Positions 34,706 through 43,529 of a stretch of 64,000 nt of DNA are shown here, one piece after another. Position numbers and translations under genes: made by a program. Source of the DNA: Bifidobacterium simiiventris (GTDB lineage Bacteria > Actinomycetota > Actinomycetes > Actinomycetales > Bifidobacteriaceae); assembly GCF_019331715.1 (NCBI RefSeq), contig NZ_JAHBBG010000011.1:25602-89601 (forward strand), in the 5' to 3' direction. Each line of letters begins with the position of its first letter. Position 1 is the stretch's first letter. The notes beneath the pieces are model-generated. The model saw nothing but the letters and a program-made list of their open reading frames with translations. It was not told the DNA's origin and made no database searches.

Positions 34706-34788
34706 GATGGACTCCTCCTTGAGCGATGAGCCGAATGACGGGCACGGTACGCGATGCGGCTTTCAACAGTATGCGGCAAACCCCGTTG

Positions 34789-34814
34789 TTGCCATCATTT
34801 GCCACCTGTTGCCA
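34789..34814. promoter_or_regulatory. Three phased TTGCCA half-sites before GH78
   Basis: TTGCCA occurs at 34789, 34799 and 34809, exactly 10 bp apart, about 85-110 bp before GH78. The same half-site forms the inverted repeat in front of uxaC (52270-52296), hinting at shared control. Confidence 0.45.
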
Positions 34815-34828
34815 CCCACCATCCCCCT

Positions 34829-34876
34829 CCCGGGCATACGGCCGATTGAGGTGGGCGAACCGGCCGTATGCCCGGG
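34829..34876. terminator. Perfect 16-bp hairpin between GH43 and GH78
   Basis: CCCGGGCATACGGCCG and CGGCCGTATGCCCGGG with a 16-nt loop. The A run lies on the plus-strand 3' side, so on the minus strand the U tract comes before the stem, which is unlike a standard intrinsic terminator. Confidence 0.6.
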
Positions 34877-34886
34877 AAAAAAGAGA

Positions 34887-36059
34887 TCAGTCGCCGAAGG
34901 CGGCGAGCAGACGGTCGCGCTCGGCGGCGGTGATGGGCATAACGGTGCCGTGGCGCGGCTTGCCGCCGTCCGCGTTGATCGGGATGCCCTCGCGCAGCTT
35001 GCCGCTGACCGGCACCCAGCCGTCTGGGTCGGCCAGGTCCTGCGTGGCGAAGCCGATGTAATGGTTCGGGCCGCCGTGGTAGCGCGGCTGGTCGATGAAC
35101 AGGAACCAGCGGTAGCCGTTCACGTCGCCGTCGTTCGCGCGGAAGATGCACGGGCCCTCGCCGTGCGTGAACGGTTTCGCGGTGCCATCGGCGTCCGTCT
35201 CGCCGTTCGGCAGCCCGACGCCGACGTTCTCGCGGATCAGCTGCCAGCCGTCGCCGGATGCCGCAGCGCCAGCCTCCCCCGGCAGCGAGCCGGACACCGT
35301 CGCCATCAGGTCATGCGAGCGCTCCTCGCGCACGGTCATGAGCTTCTCGTCCTTGACGAACCGGTACCACCAGTCGCCGTCGTGCGTGACGGTCGCATCG
35401 ATCAGGCCTAACCCATCGTGGCCGTTGCCGCGGCACACGTCCATCCACACGCGCGGCTGAGAGAACGTGCGGAAATCCTTGGTCGTCGCGATCATCATGC
35501 GACCGTAGGTGGGCAGTTCGCGCGCGGATTGCGCGGCGGCGATCTCGTCGGCGGTCATGTGCGCGGAATCGAGTTTCGCGGACTCGGACGAGGATGCCGC
35601 AGACCGATCAGTCGCGGTCGGATACAGGTTCGACGACCAGTACACTGCGTACTCGCCGAGTTCGGGCACCCAGTACGTCTCCGGCGCCCACGTGTTGCCG
35701 GCGTTCGGCGCGGAGACGAGCGTGTGGCGCTGCTCGCCCCAGTGCACGAGGTCGTCGGATTCCCAGATTTCGAGGTACTGCGAGCCGTTGCATTGGGCCT
35801 CGCGGAAGTTGCCGTGAAGCGCGGCGACATTCAGGTCGGTGGCGATGATATAAAAGCGACTGTCGTCGTGCGAGCGCGTGATGAACGGGTCGCGCAAGCC
35901 GCGCGTGCCGAAGGCCGAGGTGAGCAGCGGGCGTCCGCCGTTGAGCGTCTGCCAGTTCAGCGCGTCGTTGCCACGCGAGACGGCGAGGCTGATCTGCTCG
36001 TTGCCGCCGGTGTCGCCCGTGAAGTACGCCCAGACATAGGCTTCATATGGTTGAGTCAT
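34887..36059 (-). CDS. GH43 glycosidase with TTAACGTTAA operator
   Basis: A 390-residue intracellular family 43 propeller. The start at 36059 has a GGGAGGA site. Key elements are TRGLRDPFITRSHDD (catalytic base region), YLEIWESDDLVHWGEQR, the AWAP-like NTWAPETYWVPELGEYAVYW strand and the general acid Glu in THGEGPCIFRANDGD. A variable Ser/Ala-rich stretch near residues 160-180 (SAASSSESAKLDSAH) is probably a surface loop. It is a paralogue of the GH43 proteins at 17605 and 37027. TTGTTAACGTTAACAA lies 45-60 bp upstream, matching sites at importer 2 and its LacI, so the enzyme probably acts on the sugar that importer 2 brings in. Arabinofuranosidase or xylosidase activity is likely, with linkage unknown. 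Confidence 0.82.
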   Translation of the reverse strand: MTQPYEAYVWAYFTGDTGGNEQISLAVSRGNDALNWQTLNGGRPLLTSAFGTRGLRDPFITRSHDDSRFYIIATDLNVAALHGNFREAQCNGSQYLEIWESDDLVHWGEQRHTLVSAPNAGNTWAPETYWVPELGEYAVYWSSNLYPTATDRSAASSSESAKLDSAHMTADEIAAAQSARELPTYGRMMIATTKDFRTFSQPRVWMDVCRGNGHDGLGLIDATVTHDGDWWYRFVKDEKLMTVREERSHDLMATVSGSLPGEAGAAASGDGWQLIRENVGVGLPNGETDADGTAKPFTHGEGPCIFRANDGDVNGYRWFLFIDQPRYHGGPNHYIGFATQDLADPDGWVPVSGKLREGIPINADGGKPRHGTVMPITAAERDRLLAAFGD

Positions 36060-36103
36060 GGTTCCTCCCGTGATGCCGGTTCCATTAGCGGCAATCGCAC
36101 GTC

Positions 36104-36119
36104 TTGTTAACGTTAACAA
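36104..36119. promoter_or_regulatory. LacI operator TTGTTAACGTTAACAA
   Basis: A perfect 16-bp palindrome 45 bp before the GH43 start at 36059. Related sites lie at 42154-42167 and 42391-42410. Confidence 0.8.
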
Positions 36120-36243
36120 ACGATATTGTATGCCATTATCGCGCCAGACGCCAGCGGGCGGGGCATGATCGGACCGTCATCTCGATCAAGGCAAAGCCAA
36201 TCGGAGGAATCTTCGACAACGACCGGCAAACCGCCCCACGGCA

Positions 36244-36939
36244 CTACTTGTTCCGCTGATCGCGCTCCTGCTGCTTCTTGCGCTTTTTCTCCTCGACCGG
36301 CTCGAGCACATGCACGTCCATGCCGGGCACACGGCCGTAGGAATAGATGCACATCATCGCGGCGAACACCGGCACCGTGATGCCGAGCGCCACACCGAGG
36401 CCCGGCCACGTGTAATACGCCCACACGGTCGCGCAGAACAGCACGGTCACCATCAGCGAGCACCACGGGCGCGCGATCACCATCGAGATCGACGTGCGCA
36501 CCACCCACATCGGCTTCTCGTCGAAGTTCGCGCGGATCGCCCACGAGACAAGCACGAACAGGCCGTACAGCACGTTGATGACCAGCAGCACGCCGGACAC
36601 CGCGTAGCCGATGCGGCCCATGTCGTTCCAGTTCACCAGATAGTAGTCCCAGATCAGCAACGCCCAGACGATGAACTGCGGCCAGCCGAACGCGTTCGCG
36701 CCTGCCAGTTCGGCCTTCCACGCGCGATGGAACGTGACCCAGCTCTGCTTGATTGTCCACGAGCGGTCGTTCACGTCGAGCAGCCATGTGCGGAACGTGG
36801 TGTACAGCGCGGCGATCGACGGGAAGAACCCACCGACGATCAGCCCCATCACCGTATGCACGATGAACGCGACCTGGCACACCATCAGCATCATGATGAT
36901 GCGGCACACGAACTCGTACCCGACTGCAAACCGCTGCAT
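36244..36939 (-). CDS. DUF624 (YesL-like) membrane protein
   Basis: A 231-residue integral membrane protein with about five hydrophobic segments (for example MMLMVCQVAFIVHTVMGLIVG, FIVWALLIWDYYLV and LLVINVLYGLFVLVSWAI, shown in order) and a charged cytoplasmic tail rich in Lys and Glu. The start at 36939 has an AAGGAG site. DUF624/YesL proteins are often encoded next to LplA/LplB/LplC-type importers for plant polysaccharide fragments; their biochemical role is not known, and an accessory role in transport is the usual guess. Here it lies 87 bp after the GH43 at 37027 and on the same strand as importer 2, which fits that pattern. Confidence 0.8.
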   Translation of the reverse strand: MQRFAVGYEFVCRIIMMLMVCQVAFIVHTVMGLIVGGFFPSIAALYTTFRTWLLDVNDRSWTIKQSWVTFHRAWKAELAGANAFGWPQFIVWALLIWDYYLVNWNDMGRIGYAVSGVLLVINVLYGLFVLVSWAIRANFDEKPMWVVRTSISMVIARPWCSLMVTVLFCATVWAYYTWPGLGVALGITVPVFAAMMCIYSYGRVPGMDVHVLEPVEEKKRKKQQERDQRNK

Positions 36940-37026
36940 GGAAGACTCCTTTATGTTCCGAACGCTGTTCCGAATACGAATCTGGCGGAGCCTCAGCCCC
37001 GCCAGACCCATGCGCTCACTGCACTG

Positions 37027-38160
37027 CTACTGCCCAATACTACCGTCGGCCGCGCGCAGACGGTCGTATTCGGCTCGGCTCAGCGAGAACACGCCGCCGT
37101 GCTTGGTGTGCGGGCGCATGGAGAAGTCGTCGGAACGCAGGTAGTCGAAACCGCGGTCGGGATCGGTGGTGACCATCGGACGGTAGCCGATCGACGGGAT
37201 CACGTCCACGTACAGGTACGCGCGGCCGTCGGAATGCGAGGCGAACAGCGCCGGGCCCTCCACGCCGGCCGGATCGCGGTTCGGAATCCACTCGACGCCG
37301 ATCTCCTCCTGCACGATGTGCCATTCGGTTCCCGGCTCCCACCAGCGCGGCGCGTCGGTCGCGTCAAGCCAGATGCCGCGCTTGACTTCGGCCGGCTCGA
37401 CGGTCGACTCGCCATTCGCCTTGGTTGCGCGGTAGGTGCGGATCGTGCCGTCCGGCAGCGCGCGCTGCAGCATGGTCGTGTCGATCGTCGGGCGATGCTT
37501 GTCGATGAAGATGCCGCCGTATTCGAACGTCGCGTCGGTGAAGTCGCTCGTCGCGCCCCACAGGATGCGGTCGTAGACGGAGTCGTCCTTGTGCTCGGGA
37601 TCGTCGTCGGCGAACAGCTTGCTCGACCAGTACACGACGAACGCGCCGCGCGAGCCGTTGTGCTCGGCTTCGCTGCCTTCCGGATAGTAATCCGCGACCC
37701 ACAGCGCTTCCGGCGCCCACGCCATGCCGAGCTGGGCATGCGTGCCGTCGGGGCGGCGGGAGACGTCGAGCGTGTGCGGTTCGCTCCAGTGGATCAGATC
37801 GTCGGAGTACCAGATGATCAGGTTCGTGCTGCCGTGATGCGAGAAGCCGTACCACGGGCTGCCCGGCGCAGAGCCGCGGCCGGAGCCGTCGAAGACGCGC
37901 AGGTCGGTGGCGATGATGTAGACGCGGCCGGTTTCCGAATTACGGGTCAGGTACGGATCACGCACGCCGGTCGTGCCGAGCGGGGACGTGAGGATCGGGT
38001 TGCCGGCGTTGAGGGGGTGCCAGCGTTCTGGATCGTCACCCTCGGAGATGTCGAGATAGATGCGCTCGGCGTAGCTGTTCGGATCTTCGATGAAGTGGAC
38101 CATCAGGTAGCCGTACGGATCGGCCGGGGCCTGAGGTTGCGGCAATCTCGTGGTTGCCAT
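37027..38160 (-). CDS. GH43 glycosidase downstream of importer 2
   Basis: A 377-residue intracellular family 43 enzyme, a paralogue of the other two GH43 genes (YLMVHFIEDPNSYAERIYLD at the N-terminus). Recognisable elements are TGVRDPYLTRNSETG, LIIWYSDDLIHWSEPHTLD, GMAWAPEALWVADYYPEG and the general acid Glu in AGVEGPALFASHSDG. The start at 38160 has an AAAGGAA site. It follows the importer 2 operon on the same strand, but a terminator (38205-38269) separates them. Its expression may therefore be lower than that of the importer or driven by read-through. It is co-oriented with the DUF624 gene. Likely substrates are arabino- or xylo-oligosaccharides. Confidence 0.82.
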   Translation of the reverse strand: MATTRLPQPQAPADPYGYLMVHFIEDPNSYAERIYLDISEGDDPERWHPLNAGNPILTSPLGTTGVRDPYLTRNSETGRVYIIATDLRVFDGSGRGSAPGSPWYGFSHHGSTNLIIWYSDDLIHWSEPHTLDVSRRPDGTHAQLGMAWAPEALWVADYYPEGSEAEHNGSRGAFVVYWSSKLFADDDPEHKDDSVYDRILWGATSDFTDATFEYGGIFIDKHRPTIDTTMLQRALPDGTIRTYRATKANGESTVEPAEVKRGIWLDATDAPRWWEPGTEWHIVQEEIGVEWIPNRDPAGVEGPALFASHSDGRAYLYVDVIPSIGYRPMVTTDPDRGFDYLRSDDFSMRPHTKHGGVFSLSRAEYDRLRAADGSIGQ

Positions 38161-38204
38161 GGTTGGTTCCTTTCGGAAAAACAGAGGATTTCAGGCAAAG
38201 AAAA

Positions 38205-38269
38205 GCCGGGCGCACGGCCGAAACGGAAGCGGAAGGAGAAAATATCTTCTGTTCTGGAGTGCGCCCGGC
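38205..38269 (-). terminator. Intrinsic terminator after importer 2
   Basis: On the minus strand GCCGGGCGCAC pairs with GTGCGCCCGGC across a 43-nt loop and is followed by TTTTCTTT. It lies between the LplC-type permease and the GH43 gene. Confidence 0.75.
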
Positions 38270-38295
38270 AAGTGTTGTGGCGAAACTGATCGAAA

Positions 38296-39252
38296 TCAGC
38301 CCTTAACCGCGCCGACCATGACGCCTTTATTGAAGTACTTCTGGAGGAAGGGGTAGAGGATGAGGAGCGGGATGGTGGAGATCAGGATGATGCCGTACTT
38401 GATCTGGTCGGCGAAGAGCTGCTGCTGGCCGGCGCTCATCGTGGCGTTGCCGGTCTGGGTCGAGTTCGCGAGCAGGATGTCGCGCAGCACGTTCTGCAAC
38501 GGCTGCTTGTGCGTGTCCTGGATGTACACGAGGCCCGTGCCGAAGTCGTTCCAGTGCTGCACGAAGTAGTACAGCATGATCACGGCCATGATCGCGGCGG
38601 ACAGCGGGATGACGATCTTGAAGAAGAAGCCGTAGTACGACTCGCCGTCCAGCTGGGCGGCCTCGTGCAGCTCCTCCGGGATCGAGGATTCGAAGAACGA
38701 ACGCGCGACGATCAGGTTGAACACGTTAACCGCACTCGGCAGGATGAACACCCACATGGTGTCGAGCAGGCCGAGGGAACGGAACAGCAGGTAGTTCGGG
38801 ATCATGCCGCCCGCGAAGAACATCGTGAACGTGAAGAAGAACATGATGATGCGGCGCGGGGCGAACTCGCGGCGGCTCAGCGCGAACGCGGCGGGGATGG
38901 TCACGGCCACGTTGAGCGCGGTGCCGAGCACCGAGTAGATGATCGTGTTCAGGTAGCCCTGCCACACGCGGTCGTCGGAGAACACCATCTCGTAGCCCTT
39001 GACGTTGAAACCGAGCGGCCACAGCGTCACCTTGCCGGACGCAACGAGCGTCTGGTCGGAGAACGACGCGATGATCACGAACCAGATCGGGTAGAGCACC
39101 GCGAGCACGACGAGGGTGAGGATCGTCCAGATCACGATGTCGACGATCCAGTCGCCGACGGTACGCTGCTGCGTGACCTTCGGGTTCCACGGAATCTCGT
39201 CGGCGGAAGTCTTCGGCGCGACGCCGGTGGGGGTTGCAGTTGCTTGTGCCAT
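38296..39252 (-). CDS. Carbohydrate ABC transporter permease, LplC type (importer 2)
   Basis: A 318-residue six-helix permease. The ATG at 39252 was preferred over a GTG nine bases upstream because the AAGGAG site would be only 3 nt from the GTG. The N-terminal tail (APKTSADEIPWNPKVTQQRT) and C-terminus (FNKGVMVGAVKG) are nearly the same as in importer 1, so the two systems are duplicates that have diverged. The EAA loop is AAQLDGESYYGFFFKIVIPL. It starts 16 bp after the LplB-type gene. The missing ATPase must be supplied from elsewhere in the genome. Confidence 0.9.
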   Translation of the reverse strand: MAQATATPTGVAPKTSADEIPWNPKVTQQRTVGDWIVDIVIWTILTLVVLAVLYPIWFVIIASFSDQTLVASGKVTLWPLGFNVKGYEMVFSDDRVWQGYLNTIIYSVLGTALNVAVTIPAAFALSRREFAPRRIIMFFFTFTMFFAGGMIPNYLLFRSLGLLDTMWVFILPSAVNVFNLIVARSFFESSIPEELHEAAQLDGESYYGFFFKIVIPLSAAIMAVIMLYYFVQHWNDFGTGLVYIQDTHKQPLQNVLRDILLANSTQTGNATMSAGQQQLFADQIKYGIILISTIPLLILYPFLQKYFNKGVMVGAVKG

Positions 39253-39268
39253 GATATTCACCCGCTCC

Positions 39269-40273
39269 TTAGAAGATGCTCGTATCCGAGAACTTCTTCG
39301 AGATGAAGTTGGTCAGCACCAGGAAGAAGAAGTTGATCAGCGTATTGAACAGGGTTGCGGCCGTGGACAGCGAGATCTGGCCGTTGATGATACCCATCTT
39401 GTAGATGAAGGTCGAAAGCACTTCGGAACCGGGCAGGTTCAGTGCGTTCTGCATCAGGAAGGTCTTGTCGAAGCCGACGTTCAGGATGCCGCCCATGTTC
39501 AGGATCAGCATGATCACGCAGGTCGGCAGGATGGTCGGCAGGTCGACGGACCAGATGAGCTGGAGTCGGCCGGCGCCGTCAATCTTGGCGGCTTCGTACA
39601 GCGATGTATCGACTGCGGAGAGCGCCGCGAGGTAGATGATGCAGTTCCAGCCGCAGTGCTGCCAGACTTCGGTGATCCAGTAGATCGGTGCGAAGAACTG
39701 CGGGTATGCCAAGAGGCTCTGCTCGCCGAAGAAGCGGCCGATCATGCCGGTGTCAGGCGACAGGAAGATGTTGATGAGCGAGACCATGACGACCGTGGAG
39801 ATGAAGTGCGGCATGTAGGTGATGGTCTGCACGAAGGACTTGATCTTCATCGAGTGGATCTGGTTGATGAGCAGCGCCAGGATGATCGGGAAGACGAAGC
39901 CGAAGGCGACGGTCTGCACGGCGATGTTGATCGTGTTGCGCAGGATCGTGCCGAACTGGGGGTTCTGGAAGAACTGGTTGAAGTATTTGAGTCCGACGAA
40001 CTTGCCGCCGACGAGGCCCTTGCGAGGATCGTAGTCCTTGAAGGCCAACAGCAGGCCGTACATCGGGACGTAGGCGAAGAGGGCCACGAAGATCATGGCC
40101 GGCAGGACGAAGGTCCACAGCTGCCAATACAGCTTGAGATGACGTCCGATACGCACCGGAAGCGGCTGATGCTTGCGGGCCGCAATATTGTCAACAACCG
40201 GCGCGGAAACCGCGTTGCCCGCGTCGACGGTCTGCGAGACTGTGCTCGCGCCCGTGCCTGTGTTCTGTACCAT
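39269..40273 (-). CDS. Carbohydrate ABC transporter permease, LplB type (importer 2)
   Basis: A 334-residue permease with a hydrophilic N-terminal tail, six predicted helices (LWTFVLPAMIFVALFAYVP first), the EAA loop EAAKIDGAGRLQLIWSVDLP and the C-terminus ISKKFSDTSIF. The start at 40273 follows AGAGGAA. It lies 140 bp after the binding-protein gene, with a small hairpin repeat in the gap. It partners the LplC-type protein at 38296. Confidence 0.9.
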   Translation of the reverse strand: MVQNTGTGASTVSQTVDAGNAVSAPVVDNIAARKHQPLPVRIGRHLKLYWQLWTFVLPAMIFVALFAYVPMYGLLLAFKDYDPRKGLVGGKFVGLKYFNQFFQNPQFGTILRNTINIAVQTVAFGFVFPIILALLINQIHSMKIKSFVQTITYMPHFISTVVMVSLINIFLSPDTGMIGRFFGEQSLLAYPQFFAPIYWITEVWQHCGWNCIIYLAALSAVDTSLYEAAKIDGAGRLQLIWSVDLPTILPTCVIMLILNMGGILNVGFDKTFLMQNALNLPGSEVLSTFIYKMGIINGQISLSTAATLFNTLINFFFLVLTNFISKKFSDTSIF

Positions 40274-40330
40274 TGTTCCTCTTTGGAGATGGGTTGGTTT
40301 GTTGGGATGGGGAGTGCCCCCTCTTGCGAG

Positions 40331-40378
40331 GGAGCACTCGTTTTTTCTTGGCTCCCCTTATCGGGGAGCAAGGGTTGG
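40331..40378. repeat. Short hairpin repeat inside the importer 2 operon
   Basis: GAGTGC...GCACTC followed by GTTTTTT on the plus strand, then GCTCCCC-TTAT-CGGGGAGC. It lies between binding protein and permease genes, like the repeat in importer 1, and could set the ratio of binding protein to permease. Confidence 0.6.
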
Positions 40379-40413
40379 GATGGAGTCAGATCAGAGCGAT
40401 CGTGACGAGTCGA

Positions 40414-42030
40414 TCACTCGTCGATCTTCTTCCAAGCGTCCTCGTACCACTTCTGCCACAGCTGGTTGTTCTCGTCGAGACCCAGCGGCTGGAGGCCCTT
40501 GACGTAGGCGTCCCAGGTCGCGTCGTCATCGGCGCCGCCGTTCTGGATGAACTTGGCGATCTGCGGCATGGCGGCGGTCAGGTAGGTAGCGGAGTTGTTC
40601 GACAGCGTGGTGGAGTCGGCGTCGGACGGCAGGAGCGTGATCGGGAAGTAGTCCTTGCCGACGGCTTCGAGGGCCTTGGCGTACACGTCATCGGCTTTCT
40701 TCAGACGGGCGGCGGCCTCGTCACCCTTGATGGTGACGGAGTCCGGAATCCAGCCGGCGAAGCGGTCGGCGAACGCCGGGCTCTTGTCGTTGGCGCCGAG
40801 GTTGAAGAACTTGGAGTTCACGGTGTAGGTGTCGTCGCCGTCCTTGGTGACCCATTCGCCGAAGGCGCCGAAGCGCTGCTGGATGGAGTTGTCCTTGCCG
40901 TCGTACATGGCGTTGATGAGCTTGTAGATCGCGTCCTTGTTCGGAGCGTCGGCGGACACGGCCACGCCGTAGTCCTCGAACGCGCCCTCATCCTGCGAGT
41001 GATCGGCGGCCGCGGTCACGCCATCGGCGGAGGCCGGCCATTCGATCGCCTCGTACTGGTCGCGCAGGTCGGCGCCGAAGGCGTTCGGCTCGTTGGTGAT
41101 CGCGAGGCCCACGGTGGCGGTCTTGCCATCCGACGAACCGGTCAGCGACGCGTAGTACTTGGACGAGTCCTGAGTCAGCGAATCCTTCGGGCTGTAGCCC
41201 TTCTCGATCATCGTGTGCAGGAACTCGACGGTCTCGCGAAGCTGGTCGGAGACCAGGTAGTTCTTGACCTTGCCGTTCTCGACGTACGCGCCGAAGCGGG
41301 ACGGGGAGTTGTTGAACTGCGTGGAGATGCCGGTGGAGTTCAGGAACAGCAGCGGGGACCACCAGCCGATGTCGGAGCCCATGTTGCGCATCGCGTACGG
41401 GATCTCGTCGGCCTGGCCGTTGCCGTTCGGGTCCTGCGTCTTGAACGCGTCCATCACCTTGAACAGCTCGTCCCAGGTCTTCGGCACCTGCAGGCCGAGC
41501 TTGTCGAGCCAGGTCTTGTTGATGAACAGGTGCTGGCCGGAGGTCTTGTAGTTCTTGCCGGAGTAACGCGGCAGGGTGTAGATCTTGCCGTCAGGGGTGG
41601 TGACCATGCCCTTGGCCATCGGCTGCTCCTTGAAGAACGCCTCGACGTTCGGCATCTTGTCGAGATCGTCGGAGAGGTCCTCGAAGAACTGGTACTTCTG
41701 GGCGTCGGCCGGGTGGTAGCCGCGGATGGTGACGTCGGCCGGGTTGCCGGCGGACAGGGTCGCGGACTTCTGCTGCGTCCACTGGGCGTCGGAGACCTGG
41801 GACCATTCGATCGTGCAGCCGCACGCCTTCTCGAGGTCCTTGGTCCACGACATGTTCTTGACGTCCTGGTTGGTCGCGTTCTGGAACATGACCTTGACCA
41901 GCGGCTTGCCGTCCTTGTCGACCTGCTTCTTGTCGGCGGAATCGGAACCGCAGCCCGCCAGAATCATGGACATGGCGCCTACGGCCGCGATGGCAGCCAT
42001 GGCCTTCTTCGCCACACCTTTGTTCGACAT
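40414..42030 (-). CDS. Sugar-binding lipoprotein of ABC importer 2
   Basis: A 538-residue extracellular solute-binding protein. The chosen start at 42030 has an AAAGGAA site and gives a lipoprotein signal with lipobox LAGC (Cys27). Regions such as WDELFKVMDAFKTQDPNGNG parallel the importer 1 protein, so the two belong to the same LplA-like group of large oligosaccharide binders. It heads the importer 2 operon and is divergent from the LacI at 42452. A TTAACGCTAA-type operator lies about 125 bp upstream. The ligand is probably an arabinose- or xylose-containing oligosaccharide, given the GH43 genes with matching control, but this is inference. Confidence 0.9.
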   Translation of the reverse strand: MSNKGVAKKAMAAIAAVGAMSMILAGCGSDSADKKQVDKDGKPLVKVMFQNATNQDVKNMSWTKDLEKACGCTIEWSQVSDAQWTQQKSATLSAGNPADVTIRGYHPADAQKYQFFEDLSDDLDKMPNVEAFFKEQPMAKGMVTTPDGKIYTLPRYSGKNYKTSGQHLFINKTWLDKLGLQVPKTWDELFKVMDAFKTQDPNGNGQADEIPYAMRNMGSDIGWWSPLLFLNSTGISTQFNNSPSRFGAYVENGKVKNYLVSDQLRETVEFLHTMIEKGYSPKDSLTQDSSKYYASLTGSSDGKTATVGLAITNEPNAFGADLRDQYEAIEWPASADGVTAAADHSQDEGAFEDYGVAVSADAPNKDAIYKLINAMYDGKDNSIQQRFGAFGEWVTKDGDDTYTVNSKFFNLGANDKSPAFADRFAGWIPDSVTIKGDEAAARLKKADDVYAKALEAVGKDYFPITLLPSDADSTTLSNNSATYLTAAMPQIAKFIQNGGADDDATWDAYVKGLQPLGLDENNQLWQKWYEDAWKKIDE

Positions 42031-42153
42031 CTTGTTTCCTTTCTTGTGCGCGTTCATCGCGCACCGATGCGACTGAGTCCCCGCCCGGCGCGGAAGGAAA
42101 AGGAAGAAAACCGTACCGGACAACAACTCAATTATCGGTTCACCTCGTCGTGG

Positions 42154-42167
42154 GGTTAACGCTAACC
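42154..42167. promoter_or_regulatory. LacI operator GGTTAACGCTAACC before importer 2
   Basis: A 14-bp palindrome with one mismatched pair, related to TTGTTAACGTTAACAA at 36104. Confidence 0.7.
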
Positions 42168-42390
42168 AATATAAGGCATAGATTAACGTTTGGCAAATCA
42201 TGCAGGGAAAAACCGTGAGAGAGCTGGGAAAAATCCCATAAATCGCTTATATTCCAATGGTTTTCTCGATTGCAAATTTTGGCAAGAACCATAGTTTACG
42301 GTTAACTTTCGGCGTGTCGCATACTGATCAAATCGCGTATTTGACGAAATGCTGGAATTATCTATATGATTATCGGTAAACAACAGAGAT

Positions 42391-42410
42391 CGTTAACCTA
42401 ACGTTGGGTT
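42391..42410. promoter_or_regulatory. Overlapping TTAAC/AACGTT palindromes before LacI
   Basis: CGTTAACCTAACG and AACCTAACGTTGGGTT overlap here, about 40-60 bp before the LacI start. They fit autoregulation. Confidence 0.6.
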
Positions 42411-42451
42411 ACGATAGAGAAGTTCCATACAAGGTATGCCAAAGGAGCATC

Positions 42452-43501
42452 ATGAAACGAGCCGCCGTCACGCTGAAAGATGTAGCCGCAGCAGCCGGCG
42501 TATCGGCCATGACCGCATCCAAGGCCATGCGCAACGCGCCCGGCATCAGCGACGCCACACGCGATCGCATCCAAGCCCTCGCCAAGGAGATGGGCTACAC
42601 GGCCAACGCGTCGGCCAGCATGCTCAAATCGGGCCGCAGCGGCATCATCCAAGTCATCGTCAACGAATACGACATCCCGTTCTATTCGAAGCTCATCGAC
42701 GCGCTGTCGAACGCGATCGTCGATCAGGGCATGGTGCCGTTCCTGCAGGAGACCAAGTACCAGCCGGACAACGCGACCACCGCGCTGTCGAACTCGCTGT
42801 TCTCCGGCACGCTCGCCGACGGCGTGATCATCCACGCCTCCGGCCTGACCGGCGAACTGGTCGACTCGATCAAGCACGGCCGGCCGGCGCTGTTCATCGA
42901 CACCTACGAGGAGAAGACGCTCGTCTCCGCGATCATGTTCCCCAACGAGGAGGGCGCACGCGCGGCCGTGCAGCATCTTGCGGCGCAGGGCTGCAAGCGC
43001 ATCGGCATCGTCGGCCCGCCGTTCATCGACAAGGACGAGCTGCTTACGCGCACCTCGTCACGCAAGCTGCGTCTGCTCGGCGCGAAGTCGGCGCTCATCA
43101 ACCTCGGACTGCCGTACGACGAATCGGTCGTCATCCCGCTCAAGGGCATGAACGAGACGTACGCGCGCGAGGCGATCCGCGCGCGAGGCCGCGACGGACT
43201 GCCGTTCGACGGCCTGTTCTGCCTCAACGACTCCTCCGCGATCGGCACGATCCGCGGACTTGCCGACCTCGGACTGCGCGTGCCGGACGACGTGAAGGTG
43301 ATCGGTTTCGACGGCGTGACCTCGGGCGAGTTCATCGTGCCGTCGCTGACGACGATCAGCGTCGACCTCAACCAGCTCGCGTCGCTCGCCGTGATGAACC
43401 TGCGTCAGCAGATCGAGGCCCCGGCCGGCAAACGCCCCGACCCGACCACCATCACCGTCGGCTACACGCTCACCCCGCGTGAATCCACCGAGGTGCGGTA
43501 G
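42452..43501 (+). CDS. LacI-family regulator of importer 2
   Basis: A 349-residue repressor. The start at 42452 has an AAAGGAG site 5 nt upstream. Helix-turn-helix VTLKDVAAAAGVSAMTASKA, hinge ANASASMLKSGRSG, effector domain with FCLNDSSAIGTIRGL and VIGFDGVTSGEF. It is closely similar to the LacI at 16226 (same hinge MLKSGRS and the shared segments FLQETKY/FVEQTRY), but it lacks that protein's insert. It is divergent from importer 2 and is the likely reader of TTAACG(T/C)TAA sites at the importer, at its own promoter and at the GH43 at 36059. Confidence 0.9.
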   Translation: MKRAAVTLKDVAAAAGVSAMTASKAMRNAPGISDATRDRIQALAKEMGYTANASASMLKSGRSGIIQVIVNEYDIPFYSKLIDALSNAIVDQGMVPFLQETKYQPDNATTALSNSLFSGTLADGVIIHASGLTGELVDSIKHGRPALFIDTYEEKTLVSAIMFPNEEGARAAVQHLAAQGCKRIGIVGPPFIDKDELLTRTSSRKLRLLGAKSALINLGLPYDESVVIPLKGMNETYAREAIRARGRDGLPFDGLFCLNDSSAIGTIRGLADLGLRVPDDVKVIGFDGVTSGEFIVPSLTTISVDLNQLASLAVMNLRQQIEAPAGKRPDPTTITVGYTLTPRESTEVR

Positions 43502-43529
43502 TACTTTGCCGGACCTCACCTGACGTGTT

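Larger units (their letters stand above)
42031..42451. other. 421-bp divergent promoter region, AT-rich, with TTAAC operators
   Basis: Between the importer 2 binding protein and its LacI. It is clearly richer in A and T than the flanking genes and holds operator-like sites at 42154-42167, 42183-42190 and 42391-42410. No gene is present. Confidence 0.75.

Noticed and set aside
34829..34876. Standard intrinsic terminator of the GH43 gene
   Set aside because: The stem is perfect, but the T tract precedes it on the transcribed strand, so I kept it only as a hairpin of uncertain use.
40273..42159. 628-codon open frame opposite the importer 2 binding protein
   Set aside because: Antisense shadow; the minus strand has a lipoprotein signal and family motifs.
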